Source: Mycobacterium terramassiliense
GTDB taxonomy: Bacteria > Actinomycetota > Actinomycetes > Mycobacteriales > Mycobacteriaceae
Direction of reading: 5' to 3'
NCBI RefSeq assembly: GCF_900157385.1
Contig: NZ_LT717701.1
Span: forward strand, 2,935,343-2,999,342
DNA: 64,000 nucleotides
In this document: positions 30,392 to 39,820 of the stretch, piece by piece
Position numbering within the stretch: the stretch's first letter is position 1
How the letters are laid out: each line of letters starts with the position of its first letter
Notes under the pieces: model-generated
Told to the model about the DNA's origin: nothing
The model's input: only the letters and a program-made list of their open reading frames with translations
The model's database searches: none
Made by a program: the position numbers and the translations under genes

Positions 30392-31275
30392 CCTGGCCTT
30401 TTACCGATCGCCTGCCCACTAACTCCCCACTTCCCGGGAACCCGGCCATAGACCTCTCGTCGTTCGCCGACTTCCTGCGCCGCCAGGCGCCGGAGTTGCT
30501 GCCCGCAAGTCTCAGCGGTGCCGCGCAGGCCGCCAACGCGGCGGGACAACTGCCGCACGGGACGACCATCGTCGCGTTGAAGTACCCCGGTGGCGTGGTC
30601 ATCGCGGGTGACCGGCGCTCCACGCAGGGCAACATGATCGCCGGGCGTGACGTCAAGAAGGTGTACATCACCGACGACTACACCGCGACCGGCATCGCCG
30701 GCACCGCCGCGATCGCCGTCGAGTTCGCCCGCCTTTACGCGGTGGAGCTCGAGCACTACGAGAAGCTCGAAGGCGTGCCGCTCACCTTCGCCGGCAAGGT
30801 CAACCGGCTGGCGATCATGGTGCGTGGCAACCTGGCCGCGGCGATGCAGGGCCTGGTGGCGCTGCCGCTGCTGGCGGGGTACGACATCCACGCGCCGGAC
30901 CCCGAGAGCGCGGGCCGCATCGTCTCGTTCGACGCCGCGGGCGGCTGGAACATCGAGGAAGAGGGCTACCAGGCGGTGGGGTCGGGCTCGATCTTCGCCA
31001 AGTCGTCGATCAAGAAGCTGTACTCCCAAGTCACCGACCTCAATTCGGCAGTTCGGGTGGCCGTGGAGTCGCTGTACGACGCCGCCGACGACGACTCCGC
31101 CACCGGCGGGCCGGATCTGGTCCGGGGCATCTACCCGACGGCGGTCACCATCGGCGCCGACGGTGCGGCCGAGGTGCCGGAGAGCCGCATCGCCGAACTG
31201 GCCCGCGAAGTGATCGAAAGCCGTTCGCGCGCAGATACTTTCGGTCCGGACGCCGAACCGCGGGGGGATAAGTGA
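30388..31275 (+). CDS. prcB: 20S proteasome beta subunit
   Basis: PrcB is the catalytic N-terminal threonine hydrolase of the 20S core. The 295-aa precursor has a 58-residue propeptide ending QLPHG, after which TTIVALKYPGGVVIAGDRRS begins the mature subunit. Thr59 is the nucleophile, supported by Asp in AGDRR and Lys in DVKKVYI. GTG 30388 overlaps the pup stop and its own stop overlaps the prcA start, so pup, prcB and prcA are coupled. It matches Rv2110c. Confidence 0.98.
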   Translation: MTWPFTDRLPTNSPLPGNPAIDLSSFADFLRRQAPELLPASLSGAAQAANAAGQLPHGTTIVALKYPGGVVIAGDRRSTQGNMIAGRDVKKVYITDDYTATGIAGTAAIAVEFARLYAVELEHYEKLEGVPLTFAGKVNRLAIMVRGNLAAAMQGLVALPLLAGYDIHAPDPESAGRIVSFDAAGGWNIEEEGYQAVGSGSIFAKSSIKKLYSQVTDLNSAVRVAVESLYDAADDDSATGGPDLVRGIYPTAVTIGADGAAEVPESRIAELAREVIESRSRADTFGPDAEPRGDK

Positions 31276-32045
31276 GCTTCCCTTATTTCATCTCGCCCGA
31301 ACAGGCGATGCGCGAGCGCAGCGAGCTCGCGCGCAAGGGCATCGCGCGGGGCCGCAGCGTGGTGGCGCTGGCCTACGCCGATGGCGTGTTGTTCGTCGCG
31401 GAGAACCCGTCGCGGTCGTTGCAGAAGATCAGCGAGCTCTACGATCGCGTGGGTTTCGCGGCCGCGGGCAAGTTCAACGAGTTCGACAACTTGCGCAGGG
31501 GCGGAATCCAATTCGCCGACACCCGCGGCTACGCGTATGACCGCCGCGATGTGACCGGCAGGCAGCTGGCCAACGTCTATGCGCAGACACTGGGCACCAT
31601 CTTCACCGAGCAGGCCAAGCCCTACGAGGTCGAGTTGTGCGTCGCCGAGGTCGCCCACTACGGCGAGACGAAACCGCCTGAGCTGTACCGGATTCTGTAC
31701 GACGGGTCGATTGCCGACGAGCCACACTTCGTGGTGATGGGCGGGACCACCGAGCCGATCGCCACCGCGCTCAAGGAGTCGTACGCCGAAAACGCCGACC
31801 TTCGCCAGGCTCTGGGCATCGCCGTTGCGGCGCTACGCAAGGGCAGCGCGGAGGCGTCGAACGGTGACCAGCCATCCATCGACTTCAGCAGCCTGGAGGT
31901 CGCCGTCCTGGACGCCAACCGGCCGCGGCGGGCGTTCCGGCGGATCACCCGGCCCGCCCTGGAAACCATGCTGGCGGAGCTCGATTCCAAGGGCTCGAAG
32001 TCCAAGCGCAAAGCCCCGGATTCGGGCGAGAAATCCGAAGACTAG
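31272..32045 (+). CDS. prcA: 20S proteasome alpha subunit
   Basis: PrcA forms the outer gating rings of the 20S core. The 257-aa protein begins SFPYFISPEQAMRERSELAR, the N-terminal gate residues and helix H0, and has GFAAAGKFNEFDNLRRGGIQ and the DRRDVTGRQLANVYAQTLG segment. It lacks the catalytic Thr, as expected. The C-terminus is charged and low-complexity (SKGSKSKRKAPDSGEKSED) and probably flexible. GTG 31272 overlaps the prcB stop. It matches Rv2109c. Confidence 0.97.
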   Translation: MSFPYFISPEQAMRERSELARKGIARGRSVVALAYADGVLFVAENPSRSLQKISELYDRVGFAAAGKFNEFDNLRRGGIQFADTRGYAYDRRDVTGRQLANVYAQTLGTIFTEQAKPYEVELCVAEVAHYGETKPPELYRILYDGSIADEPHFVVMGGTTEPIATALKESYAENADLRQALGIAVAALRKGSAEASNGDQPSIDFSSLEVAVLDANRPRRAFRRITRPALETMLAELDSKGSKSKRKAPDSGEKSED

Positions 32046-32189
32046 ACGGCAGCGCCCGGTCCCGGGTGCGCTGGGGCTGATGGTGCCCGTGGGACCGGTG
32101 GGCTTCGCCGTCGACCCCGCCGGCGGGATCGAATCCGGCCAATAACAGCCGTGGGCGCGGCTTGCTCACCTTCGCGGTCGCACAACCAG

Positions 32190-32195
32190 TACCCT
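32190..32195 (+). promoter_or_regulatory. -10 hexamer TACCCT, leaderless start
   Basis: TACCCT is followed by seven bases and GTG 32203, so pafA is probably transcribed separately from prcBA. Confidence 0.5.
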
Positions 32196-32202
32196 CGATT
32201 AC

Positions 32203-33561
32203 GTGCAGCGGCGAATCATGGGCATCGAGACCGAGTTCGGTGTCACCTGCACGTTCCACGGCCATCGTCGCCTGTCCCCGGACGAAGTCGCGCGTTACCT
32301 GTTCCGGCGGGTGGTGTCGTGGGGCCGCAGTTCCAACGTTTTCTTGCGCAACGGTGCCCGGCTCTACCTCGACGTCGGCAGCCATCCCGAGTACGCCACG
32401 GCCGAATGCGACAGCCTGGTGCAGCTGGTCACCCACGACCGGGCCGGCGAGTGGGTGCTCGAAGACCTGCTCGTCGACGCCGAGCAGCGCCTCGCCGACG
32501 AGGGCATCGGCGGCGACATCTACCTGTTCAAGAACAACACCGACTCGGCGGGCAACTCCTACGGCTGCCACGAGAACTACCTGATCGTGCGGGCCGGCGA
32601 GTTCTCCCGGATCTCCGATGTGCTGCTGCCGTTCCTGGTCACCCGCCAGCTGATCTGCGGGGCGGGCAAGGTGTTGCAGACCCCCAAGGCCGCGACGTTC
32701 TGCCTCTCCCAACGCGCCGAGCACATCTGGGAGGGTGTCTCCTCGGCCACCACGCGCAGTCGCCCGATCATCAACACCCGCGACGAGCCGCACGCCGACG
32801 CGGAGAAATACCGCCGGCTGCACGTCATCGTCGGCGACTCCAACATGTGCGAGACGACCACCATGCTCAAGGTCGGCACGGCCGCGCTGGTCTTGGAGAT
32901 GATCGAGGCCGGCGTTCCGTTCCGCGACTTCTCGCTGGACAACCCCATCCGCGCCATCCGCGAGGTCAGCCACGACGTCACCGGCCGCCGGCCGGTCCGG
33001 CTGGCGGGCGGGCGCCAGGCCAGCGCCCTGGACATCCAGCGCGAGTACTACAGCCGCGCCGTCGAGCACCTGCAGACCCGGGAGCCCAACGCCCAGATCG
33101 AACAGGTCGTCGACCTATGGGGCCGCCAGCTGGATGCCGTCGAGAGCCAGGATTTCGCCAAGGTGGACACCGAGATCGACTGGGTGATCAAGCGCAAGCT
33201 GTTCCAGCGCTACCAGGACCGCTACAACATGGAGCTGTCCGATCCGAAGATCGCCCAGCTCGACCTGGCCTACCACGACATCAAGCGCGGCCGCGGCGTC
33301 TTCGACCTGCTGCAGCGCAAGGGCCTGGCCGCGCGGGTCACCACCGACGAGGACATCGCCGAGGCCGTCGACCATCCGCCGCAGACCACCCGCGCCCGGC
33401 TGCGTGGGGAGTTCATCAGCGCCGCGCAGGCCGCGGGACGCGACTTCACCGTCGACTGGGTGCACCTCAAGCTCAACGACCAGGCGCAGCGCACGGTGCT
33501 GTGCAAGGACCCGTTCCGGGCCGTCGACGAGCGGGTCAAGCGGCTGATCGCCAGCATGTAA
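32203..33561 (+). CDS. pafA: Pup-protein ligase PafA
   Basis: PafA forms the isopeptide bond between Pup's C-terminal Glu and substrate lysines, using ATP. The 452-aa length equals the M. tuberculosis protein as I recall it. MGIETEFGVTCTFHG carries the metal-binding Glu, LYLDVGSHPEYATAECDSLV the catalytic Asp, and INTRDEPHADAEKYRRLHVI the nucleotide-site segment shared with Dop. The Dop-loop is absent. It lies 157 bases after prcA with no PE/PPE genes between, unlike M. tuberculosis. It matches Rv2097c. Confidence 0.97.
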   Translation: MQRRIMGIETEFGVTCTFHGHRRLSPDEVARYLFRRVVSWGRSSNVFLRNGARLYLDVGSHPEYATAECDSLVQLVTHDRAGEWVLEDLLVDAEQRLADEGIGGDIYLFKNNTDSAGNSYGCHENYLIVRAGEFSRISDVLLPFLVTRQLICGAGKVLQTPKAATFCLSQRAEHIWEGVSSATTRSRPIINTRDEPHADAEKYRRLHVIVGDSNMCETTTMLKVGTAALVLEMIEAGVPFRDFSLDNPIRAIREVSHDVTGRRPVRLAGGRQASALDIQREYYSRAVEHLQTREPNAQIEQVVDLWGRQLDAVESQDFAKVDTEIDWVIKRKLFQRYQDRYNMELSDPKIAQLDLAYHDIKRGRGVFDLLQRKGLAARVTTDEDIAEAVDHPPQTTRARLRGEFISAAQAAGRDFTVDWVHLKLNDQAQRTVLCKDPFRAVDERVKRLIASM

Positions 33562-33591
33562 GGCCGCGAGTGCTCGGCCGACCAACCGATC

Positions 33592-33597
33592 TAGGCT
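33592..33597 (+). promoter_or_regulatory. -10 hexamer TAGGCT upstream of pafB
   Basis: TAGGCT is followed by seven bases and ATG 33605. The spacer AAGGGAA is purine-rich, so a short leader with a weak ribosome site is an alternative. Confidence 0.4.
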
Positions 33598-33604
33598 AAG
33601 GGAA

Positions 33605-34597
33605 ATGGCGACCTCGAAAGTCGAGCGGTTGGTCAACCTCGTGATCGCTCTGCTGTCCACCCGTGGCTACATCACCGCCGAAAAGATCAGGTCCAGCGTC
33701 GCCGGCTACTCCGACAGCCCCAGCGCCGAGGCGTTCTCGCGGATGTTCGAGCGCGACAAGAACGAATTGCGTGACCTCGGCATCCCCCTCGAGGTCGGCC
33801 GCGTGTCGGCCACGGACCCCGCCGAGGGCTACCGGATCAACCGCGACGCCTACGCGCTGCCGCCGGTGGGGCTGACCCCGGACGAGGCCGCCGCGGTGGC
33901 CGTCGCCACGCAGCTGTGGGAGTCGCCGGAATTGATCACCGCCACCCAGGGCGCGTTGCTCAAGCTGCGCGCCGCCGGGGTGGAGGTCGATCCCGATGCG
34001 CCGGTCGCCTTCGCGTCCCCGGCCGGGGTTCCGGGCCTGCGCGGGTCGGAGGATGTCCTCGGGATCCTGTTGTCCGCCATCGACTCCCGCCAGGCGGTGC
34101 AGTTCCCGCATCGGCCGTCGCGGGCCGAGCCGTACACCACGCGCACCGTCGAGCCGTGGGGCGTCGTCACGGAGAAGGGTCGCTGGTATCTGGTCGGCCA
34201 CGACCGCGACCGCGAGGCCACCCGCACCTTCCGGCTGTCGCGGATCGGCGCGGATGTCACGCCGATCGGGCCGCCCGGCGCGGTCACCGTGCCCGACGGC
34301 GTCGACCTGCGCAAGATCGTGGCCCAGACGGTCACCGAGTGGCCGGGCGGGGGACAGGCCCGGGTCTGGGTCGCCGACGGGCGGGCCACCGCGCTGCGGC
34401 GCGCCGGACGGTCGATCGGGGCGCGGGAGCTGGCCGGCCGCAGCGGCGAGGTGATCGAACTCGACATCGCCTCCGCCGACCAGCTGGCGCGCGACATCGC
34501 CGGCTATGGGCCCGACGCCGTCGCACTCGAGCCGCAATCCCTGCGTGACGACGTCGTGGCGCGGCTGCGGTCGCACGTGGAGGCGGGGCGCTCATGA
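33605..34597 (+). CDS. pafB: WYL-domain transcriptional regulator PafB
   Basis: PafB and PafC together activate the LexA/RecA-independent DNA damage response in mycobacteria. The 330-aa protein has an N-terminal winged helix (VERLVNLVIALLSTRGYITA) and the central WYL domain around VEPWGVVTEKGRWYLVGHDR, followed by a WCX-type C-terminal region. Its last four bases overlap the pafC start (ATGA), consistent with an obligate pair. It matches Rv2096c. The pathway link to pafA is mainly genomic. Confidence 0.95.
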   Translation: MATSKVERLVNLVIALLSTRGYITAEKIRSSVAGYSDSPSAEAFSRMFERDKNELRDLGIPLEVGRVSATDPAEGYRINRDAYALPPVGLTPDEAAAVAVATQLWESPELITATQGALLKLRAAGVEVDPDAPVAFASPAGVPGLRGSEDVLGILLSAIDSRQAVQFPHRPSRAEPYTTRTVEPWGVVTEKGRWYLVGHDRDREATRTFRLSRIGADVTPIGPPGAVTVPDGVDLRKIVAQTVTEWPGGGQARVWVADGRATALRRAGRSIGARELAGRSGEVIELDIASADQLARDIAGYGPDAVALEPQSLRDDVVARLRSHVEAGRS

Positions 34598-35565
34598 CTC
34601 CCGTGTCGACCCGGTTGATCCGGCTGCTCAACATGGTGCCGTATTTCCAGGCCAACCCGAAGGTCACCCGGGCGAAGGCGGCTGCCGATCTGGGGGTGTC
34701 CGCCAAGCAGCTGGAGGAGGACCTCAACCAGCTCTGGATGTGCGGCCTGCCCGGCTACTACCCGGGTGACCTCATCGATTTCGAGTTCTCCGGCGACACC
34801 ATCGAGGTGACGTTCTCGGCGGGCATCGACCGGCCGCTCAAGCTCACCTCGCCGGAGGCCACCGGGCTGCTGGTGGCGCTGCGGGCGCTGGCCGACATTC
34901 CGGGGGTGGTCGATCCGGAAGCGGCGCGCAGCGCGATCGCGAAGATCGAGGCGGCCGCCGGCGCCGTCGGGCAGGACATCGCAGCGGCGGCCGTCGACGA
35001 GCCCGCCCCCGTCGAAAGCCGCGCCGCGACCGCGGTGCGCACCGCGGTGCAGTACAAGCACGCGCTGGCCATCGATTACTACTCCGCCTCGCACGACACC
35101 CTGACCAGCAGGATCGTCGATCCGATTCGCGTGCTGCTGATCGGCGGCCACAGCTACCTGGAGGCCTGGTCGCGCGAGGCCGAAGGCGTTCGGCTGTTCC
35201 GTTTCGACCGGATCGTCGATGCCACCGAGCTGGGCGAGCCGGCCGCCGCGCCCGAACCGGCGCGGCACGCGCCGCCGGACACGTCGTTGTTCGACGGCGA
35301 TCCGGCGCTGCCGTCGGCGCGGCTGTCGGTGGCGCCGGCGGCCTCGTGGATGTTCGAGTACTACCCGATGCGGGAGGTGCTCGAGCTGGCCGACGGATCG
35401 TGTGAGGCCGTGATGACGTATGCGTCCGAGGACTGGATGACGCGTCTGGTGCTGGGCTTCGGCTCGGCCGTGCGGGTGCTTGAACCCGAGTCGCTGGCCC
35501 AGCGTGTACGGGATGCGGCCGCCGCGGGCCTGGAGTCGTACCAGGTGGCGGCGCGGCCGCACTAG
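34594..35565 (+). CDS. pafC: WYL-domain transcriptional regulator PafC
   Basis: The 323-aa partner of PafB has the same architecture: an N-terminal HTH (STRLIRLLNMVPYFQANPKV, AAADLGVSAKQLEEDLNQLW) and a WYL domain, with the WYL motif degenerate around YKHALAIDYYSASHDTLTSR and a C-terminal WCX-like part ending VAARPH. ATG 34594 overlaps the pafB stop. It matches Rv2095c. It sits 50 bases before tatA. Confidence 0.94.
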   Translation: MTPVSTRLIRLLNMVPYFQANPKVTRAKAAADLGVSAKQLEEDLNQLWMCGLPGYYPGDLIDFEFSGDTIEVTFSAGIDRPLKLTSPEATGLLVALRALADIPGVVDPEAARSAIAKIEAAAGAVGQDIAAAAVDEPAPVESRAATAVRTAVQYKHALAIDYYSASHDTLTSRIVDPIRVLLIGGHSYLEAWSREAEGVRLFRFDRIVDATELGEPAAAPEPARHAPPDTSLFDGDPALPSARLSVAPAASWMFEYYPMREVLELADGSCEAVMTYASEDWMTRLVLGFGSAVRVLEPESLAQRVRDAAAAGLESYQVAARPH

Positions 35566-35615
35566 CTGCGGCCGCCGCTGCGGTAGCATCGGGTGGACGT
35601 CTGGAGGTAATCAAA

Positions 35616-35870
35616 GTGGGCAGTCTTAGTCCGTGGCACTGGGCGATCCTCGCTGTCGTAGTGATCCTGCTGTTCGGTGCCAAGAAGCTCCCCGATGCGG
35701 CGCGCTCGTTGGGCAAGTCGATGCGCATCTTCAAGTCCGAGATGCGTGAAATGCAGACCGAAGGCAAGTCCGAAGCTCCCTCGATCGAGACCGCTGCGCC
35801 CGTGCAGTCGCAGCGGGTCGACCCGCCGGCCGCCACCGAGCAGGGACACACCGAAGCACGCCCGGCGTAG
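35616..35870 (+). CDS. tatA: Twin-arginine translocase subunit TatA
   Basis: TatA forms the protein-conducting element of the Tat export system for folded proteins. The 84-aa protein has one N-terminal membrane helix (WHWAILAVVVILLFGAKKLP), the FGxKKLPD hinge, an amphipathic helix (DAARSLGKSMRIFKSEMREM) and a polar tail. A GGAGGTAA ribosome site precedes GTG 35616. It matches Rv2094c and is followed by tatC. Confidence 0.97.
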   Translation: MGSLSPWHWAILAVVVILLFGAKKLPDAARSLGKSMRIFKSEMREMQTEGKSEAPSIETAAPVQSQRVDPPAATEQGHTEARPA

Positions 35871-35916
35871 CGGCGTCGCCGCGGTGCCCGAGCGCCACTG
35901 ACCGACCGCTAACCCC

Positions 35917-36906
35917 GTGAAAGGTTTCAAGGTTTCAGCGCGCACGGCCGGGTTGCTGAAACGGCTCAATCCCCGCAACAGGCGCAGTCGCACCAATCCC
36001 GACGCGACGATGTCGCTGGTCGATCACCTGACCGAGCTGCGCACCCGCCTGCTGATCTCGCTGGCCGCGATCCTGCTCACGACGATCTTCGGCTTCGTCT
36101 GGTACTCGCACTCGATCTTCGGGCTGGAAAGCCTCGGGGAGTGGCTGCGCCACCCGTACTGTTCGCTGCCGCAGTCGGCGCGGGCGAGCATCAGCGCCGA
36201 CGGGCAGTGCCGACTGCTGGCCACCGCGCCGTTCGATCAGTTCATGCTGCGGCTCAAGGTCGGCATGACGGCCGGGATCGTGCTGGCCTGCCCCGTGTGG
36301 TTCTACGAGCTATGGGCGTTCATCACGCCCGGGCTCTACCAGAAGGAGCGCCGTTTCGCGATCGCGTTCGTGGTGCCCGCGGCGGTGTTGTTCGTCGTCG
36401 GGGCGGTGCTGGCCTACTTCGTGCTGTCCAAGGCGCTGGGCTTCTTGCTGACGGTCGGCAGCGACGTGCAGGTGACCGCGCTGTCCGGGGACCGCTATTT
36501 CGGCTTCCTGATCAACCTGCTGGTGGTGTTCGGGGTCAGCTTCGAGTTCCCGCTGCTGATCGTCATGCTCAACCAGACGGGCATGCTGACCTACCAGAAG
36601 CTCAAGTCGTGGCGGCGCGGGCTGATCTTCGGCATGTTCGCGTTCGCGGCGGTGTTCACGCCAGGATCCGACCCGTTCTCGATGACGGCGCTCGGGGTGG
36701 CGCTGTCGGTGCTCCTCGAGTTCGCCATTCAGATCGCGCGGCTGCACGACCGGCGCAAGGCCAAGCGCGAAGCGCAGGTCACGATTCCCGACGACGAAGC
36801 ATCGGTCATCGAGCCGCCGTCACCGATCACCGAGCCGCCGTCACCGATCACCGAGCCGGTGCCGGAGCCCTCGTTCACCGCCGGTCAGCATGACGATGTC
36901 ACCTAG
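35917..36906 (+). CDS. tatC: Twin-arginine translocase subunit TatC
   Basis: TatC recognises twin-arginine signal peptides and nucleates TatA assembly. The 329-aa protein has six membrane segments. Signatures are SLVDHLTELRTRLLISLAAI, the FxxFIxPGLYxKE-type loop (AFITPGLYQKERRF), FGVSFEFPLLIV and AAVFTPGSDPFSM. The cytosolic tail has a perfect short duplication encoding EPPSPIT twice (about 36811-36850). It starts at GTG 35917, 46 bases after tatA. It matches Rv2093c. Confidence 0.96.
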   Translation: MKGFKVSARTAGLLKRLNPRNRRSRTNPDATMSLVDHLTELRTRLLISLAAILLTTIFGFVWYSHSIFGLESLGEWLRHPYCSLPQSARASISADGQCRLLATAPFDQFMLRLKVGMTAGIVLACPVWFYELWAFITPGLYQKERRFAIAFVVPAAVLFVVGAVLAYFVLSKALGFLLTVGSDVQVTALSGDRYFGFLINLLVVFGVSFEFPLLIVMLNQTGMLTYQKLKSWRRGLIFGMFAFAAVFTPGSDPFSMTALGVALSVLLEFAIQIARLHDRRKAKREAQVTIPDDEASVIEPPSPITEPPSPITEPVPEPSFTAGQHDDVT

Positions 36907-36917
36907 CGTTTCTTTCC

Positions 36918-36977
36918 GCGAGCGTGCGTGTCTGCACGCCGACACGCCGTATTTCACGCACATCCGCGCACCCTCGC
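36918..36977. repeat. Palindromic intergenic repeat, copy 2
   Basis: GCGAGCGTGCGTGTCTGCACG begins a copy of the element at 16471-16530; its right arm GCGCACCCTCGC has one mismatch to a perfect inverted repeat. It lies between the tatC stop and the helY start and argues against an upstream helY start inside it. Confidence 0.75.
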
Positions 36978-36993
36978 GCAATTGGGCGGCGGC

Positions 36994-39744
36994 GTGACCG
37001 AACCGGCCGAGCTGGTTCGGTTCACCGCGGAACTGCCCTTCACGCTCGACGACTTTCAGCGGCGGGCGTGCGCGGCGCTGGAAAGCGGCCACGGGGTGCT
37101 GGTGTGCGCGCCGACGGGGGCCGGCAAGACGGTGGTCGGCGAGTTCGCGGTGCACCTGGCGCTGGCCTCCGGCGGCAAATGCTTTTACACCACGCCGCTG
37201 AAGGCCCTGAGCAACCAGAAGCACACCGACCTGACCGAGCGCTACGGCCGCGACCGCATCGGCCTGCTGACCGGCGACATGTCGGTGAACGGTGACGCGC
37301 CCGTCGTGGTGATGACCACCGAGGTGCTCCGCAACATGCTCTACGCGGATTCGCCTGCGCTGCAAGGGCTTTCGTACGTGGTGATGGACGAGGTGCATTT
37401 TCTGGCCGACCGGATGCGGGGGCCGGTGTGGGAGGAGGTGATCCTGCACCTGCCCGACGAGGTGCGGTTGGTCAGCCTGTCGGCGACGGTGAGCAACGCC
37501 GAGGAGTTCGGCGGCTGGATCCAGACCGTCCGCGGCGACACCACCGTCGTCGTCGACGAGCACCGGCCCGTTCCGTTGTGGCAACACGTCCTGGTGGGCA
37601 AGCGCCTGTTCGATCTGTTCGACTACGACAACGAGGCCGACAAATCGCGCGTCGACCCCGACCTGGTGCGCCACATCGCCCATCGCCGCGAGGCGGACCG
37701 GATATCGGACTGGCAGCCGCGCAGAAGGGGCGCGGGGCGCGCCGGGGCCGGACGGCCCCGCTTCTACCGGCCGCCCGCGCGACCGGACGTGCTCGCGCTC
37801 CTCGACTCGCAGGGCCTGCTGCCGGCGATCACGTTCGTGTTCTCGCGGGCCGGATGTGACGCCGCGGTGCAGCAGTGCCTGCGGTCGCCGCTGCGGCTGA
37901 CCACCGAGGAGGAGCGCGCCCAGATCGCCGAGGTGATCGACCATCGCTGCGGCGATCTGGCCGATGCCGACCTGGCCGTGCTCGGCTATTACGAATGGCG
38001 CGAGGGGCTGCTGCGGGGTCTCGCGGCGCACCACGCCGGGATGCTGCCGGCGTTCCGGCACACGGTCGAGGAGCTGTTCACCGCCGGCCTGGTCAAGGCG
38101 GTGTTCGCCACCGAAACCCTGGCGCTGGGCATCAACATGCCCGCGCGCACCGTGGTGCTCGAGCGGCTGGTCAAGTTCAACGGCGAGCAGCACCTGCCGC
38201 TGACGCCGGGGGAGTACACGCAGCTCACCGGCCGCGCCGGGCGGCGCGGCATCGACGTCGAGGGCCACGCGGTGGTGCTCTGGAATCCCAGCGAAGAAAC
38301 CACCGAACCCTCCGCGGTGGCCGGGCTCGCATCCACCCGCACCTTCCCGCTGCGCAGTTCGTTCGCGCCGTCGTACAACATGACCATCAACCTGGTCCAG
38401 CACATGGGCCCCGAGCAGGCCCATCAGCTGCTCGAGCAGTCGTTCGCCCAGTACCAGGCCGACCGCTCCGTCGTCGGCCTGGTCCGCGGCATCGAGCGCG
38501 GCCAGCGGATGCTCGACGAGATCGCCGCCGAGCTCGGCGGGCCGGACGCGCCGATCTTCGAATACGCCCGGCTGCGCGCGCGGATTTCGGAGCTGGAACG
38601 CGCGCAGTCCCGCGCGTCGCGGCTGCAACGCCGGCAGGCCGCCACCGATGCGCTGGCCGCGCTGCGGCGCGGCGACATCATCACGATCACCCACGGCCGG
38701 CGCGGCGGGCTGGCGGTGGTGCTGGAGTCGGCGCGCGACGGCGACGACCCGCGCCCCCTCGTACTGACCGAGAACCGTTGGGCGGGGCGGATTTCGTCCG
38801 CGGACTACTCGGGTGCGACGGCGCCCGTCGGCTCGATGTCGTTGCCCAAGCGCGTCGAACACCGCCAGCCGCGGGTCCGGCGCGATCTCGCGTCGGCGCT
38901 GCTGTCGGCCGCCGCCGGGCTGGAGGTTCCGGCCCCGCGTCGCAGCGGCCGCGGGGACGGGGACGGCGCGCTGCACGACCCCGAGCTGGCATCGCTGCGG
39001 GCGGAGCTGCGCCGGCATCCCGCCCACAACAGCGCGGGGCTCGAGTCCCGGATGCGGGAGGCCGAGCGCTACCTGCGCATCGAACGCGACAACGCGCAAC
39101 TGGAGAAAAGGGTGGGCGCCGCCACCAACTCGCTGGCCCGCACGTTCGACCGGATTGTCGGGCTGCTCACCGAGCGCGGCTTCATCCGGGGTCCGGTCAC
39201 CGATCCGCGCGTCACCGACGACGGCCGGCTGCTGGCCCGCATCTACAGCGAGAGCGACCTGTTGGTCGCCGAATGTCTGCGCACCGGCGCGTGGTCGGGT
39301 TTGAAACCGGCCGAGCTGGCGGCGGTGGTCTCGGCGGTGCTCTACGAGTCCCGCGGCGGTGACGGCGCCGGTGGTGCGCTGGCGGCCGAGGTGCCCACGC
39401 AGCGGTTGCGGCAGGCGCTGCAGCAAACGTCGCGGTTGTCGACCGCGCTGCGCGCCGACGAGCAGGCGCACCGGATCGCCCCGAGCCGCGAACCCGACGA
39501 CGGCTTCGTCAACGTCATCTACCGGTGGGCCCGCACCGGGGATCTCACCGCCGCGCTGGCCGTCGCCGACATCCAGGGGCTCGGCTCGCCCTTGTCGGCG
39601 GGGGACTTCGTGCGATGGTGCCGCCAGGTGCTAGACCTGTTGGACCAGGTGCGCAACGCCGCGCCGGATCCAGAGCTGCGCGCCGCCGCCAAACGGGCCA
39701 TCAACGACGTTCGGCGCGGCGTCGTCGCAGTTGACGCCGGGTAG
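36994..39744 (+). CDS. helY: Superfamily II DExH helicase HelY
   Basis: The 916-aa Ski2-like RNA/DNA helicase has motif I APTGAGKTVV near residue 39, DEVH near 132, SLSATVSNAEEF (motif III) and TGRAGRRG (motif VI). It continues into winged-helix and ratchet domains and a C-terminal DSHCT domain (ARTGDLTAALAVADIQ). GTG 36994 is preferred because the 22 codons upstream lie in the palindromic repeat and do not resemble the family. The RRRGAGRAGAGRPRF linker near 245 is basic. It matches Rv2092c; a role in RNA turnover is inferred from the Ski2 family. Confidence 0.94.
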   Translation: MTEPAELVRFTAELPFTLDDFQRRACAALESGHGVLVCAPTGAGKTVVGEFAVHLALASGGKCFYTTPLKALSNQKHTDLTERYGRDRIGLLTGDMSVNGDAPVVVMTTEVLRNMLYADSPALQGLSYVVMDEVHFLADRMRGPVWEEVILHLPDEVRLVSLSATVSNAEEFGGWIQTVRGDTTVVVDEHRPVPLWQHVLVGKRLFDLFDYDNEADKSRVDPDLVRHIAHRREADRISDWQPRRRGAGRAGAGRPRFYRPPARPDVLALLDSQGLLPAITFVFSRAGCDAAVQQCLRSPLRLTTEEERAQIAEVIDHRCGDLADADLAVLGYYEWREGLLRGLAAHHAGMLPAFRHTVEELFTAGLVKAVFATETLALGINMPARTVVLERLVKFNGEQHLPLTPGEYTQLTGRAGRRGIDVEGHAVVLWNPSEETTEPSAVAGLASTRTFPLRSSFAPSYNMTINLVQHMGPEQAHQLLEQSFAQYQADRSVVGLVRGIERGQRMLDEIAAELGGPDAPIFEYARLRARISELERAQSRASRLQRRQAATDALAALRRGDIITITHGRRGGLAVVLESARDGDDPRPLVLTENRWAGRISSADYSGATAPVGSMSLPKRVEHRQPRVRRDLASALLSAAAGLEVPAPRRSGRGDGDGALHDPELASLRAELRRHPAHNSAGLESRMREAERYLRIERDNAQLEKRVGAATNSLARTFDRIVGLLTERGFIRGPVTDPRVTDDGRLLARIYSESDLLVAECLRTGAWSGLKPAELAAVVSAVLYESRGGDGAGGALAAEVPTQRLRQALQQTSRLSTALRADEQAHRIAPSREPDDGFVNVIYRWARTGDLTAALAVADIQGLGSPLSAGDFVRWCRQVLDLLDQVRNAAPDPELRAAAKRAINDVRRGVVAVDAG

Positions 39745-39820
39745 GCTGGGCGCGAGCTACCGTTACAGAGCGCTGACAGCTCGCTAATAGCGCGAGACAC
39801 AAGGGAACTGAGGAGACACG

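Noticed and set aside
36928..36993. N-terminal extension of helY
   Set aside because: These codons lie in the palindromic intergenic repeat; the conserved protein begins at GTG 36994.
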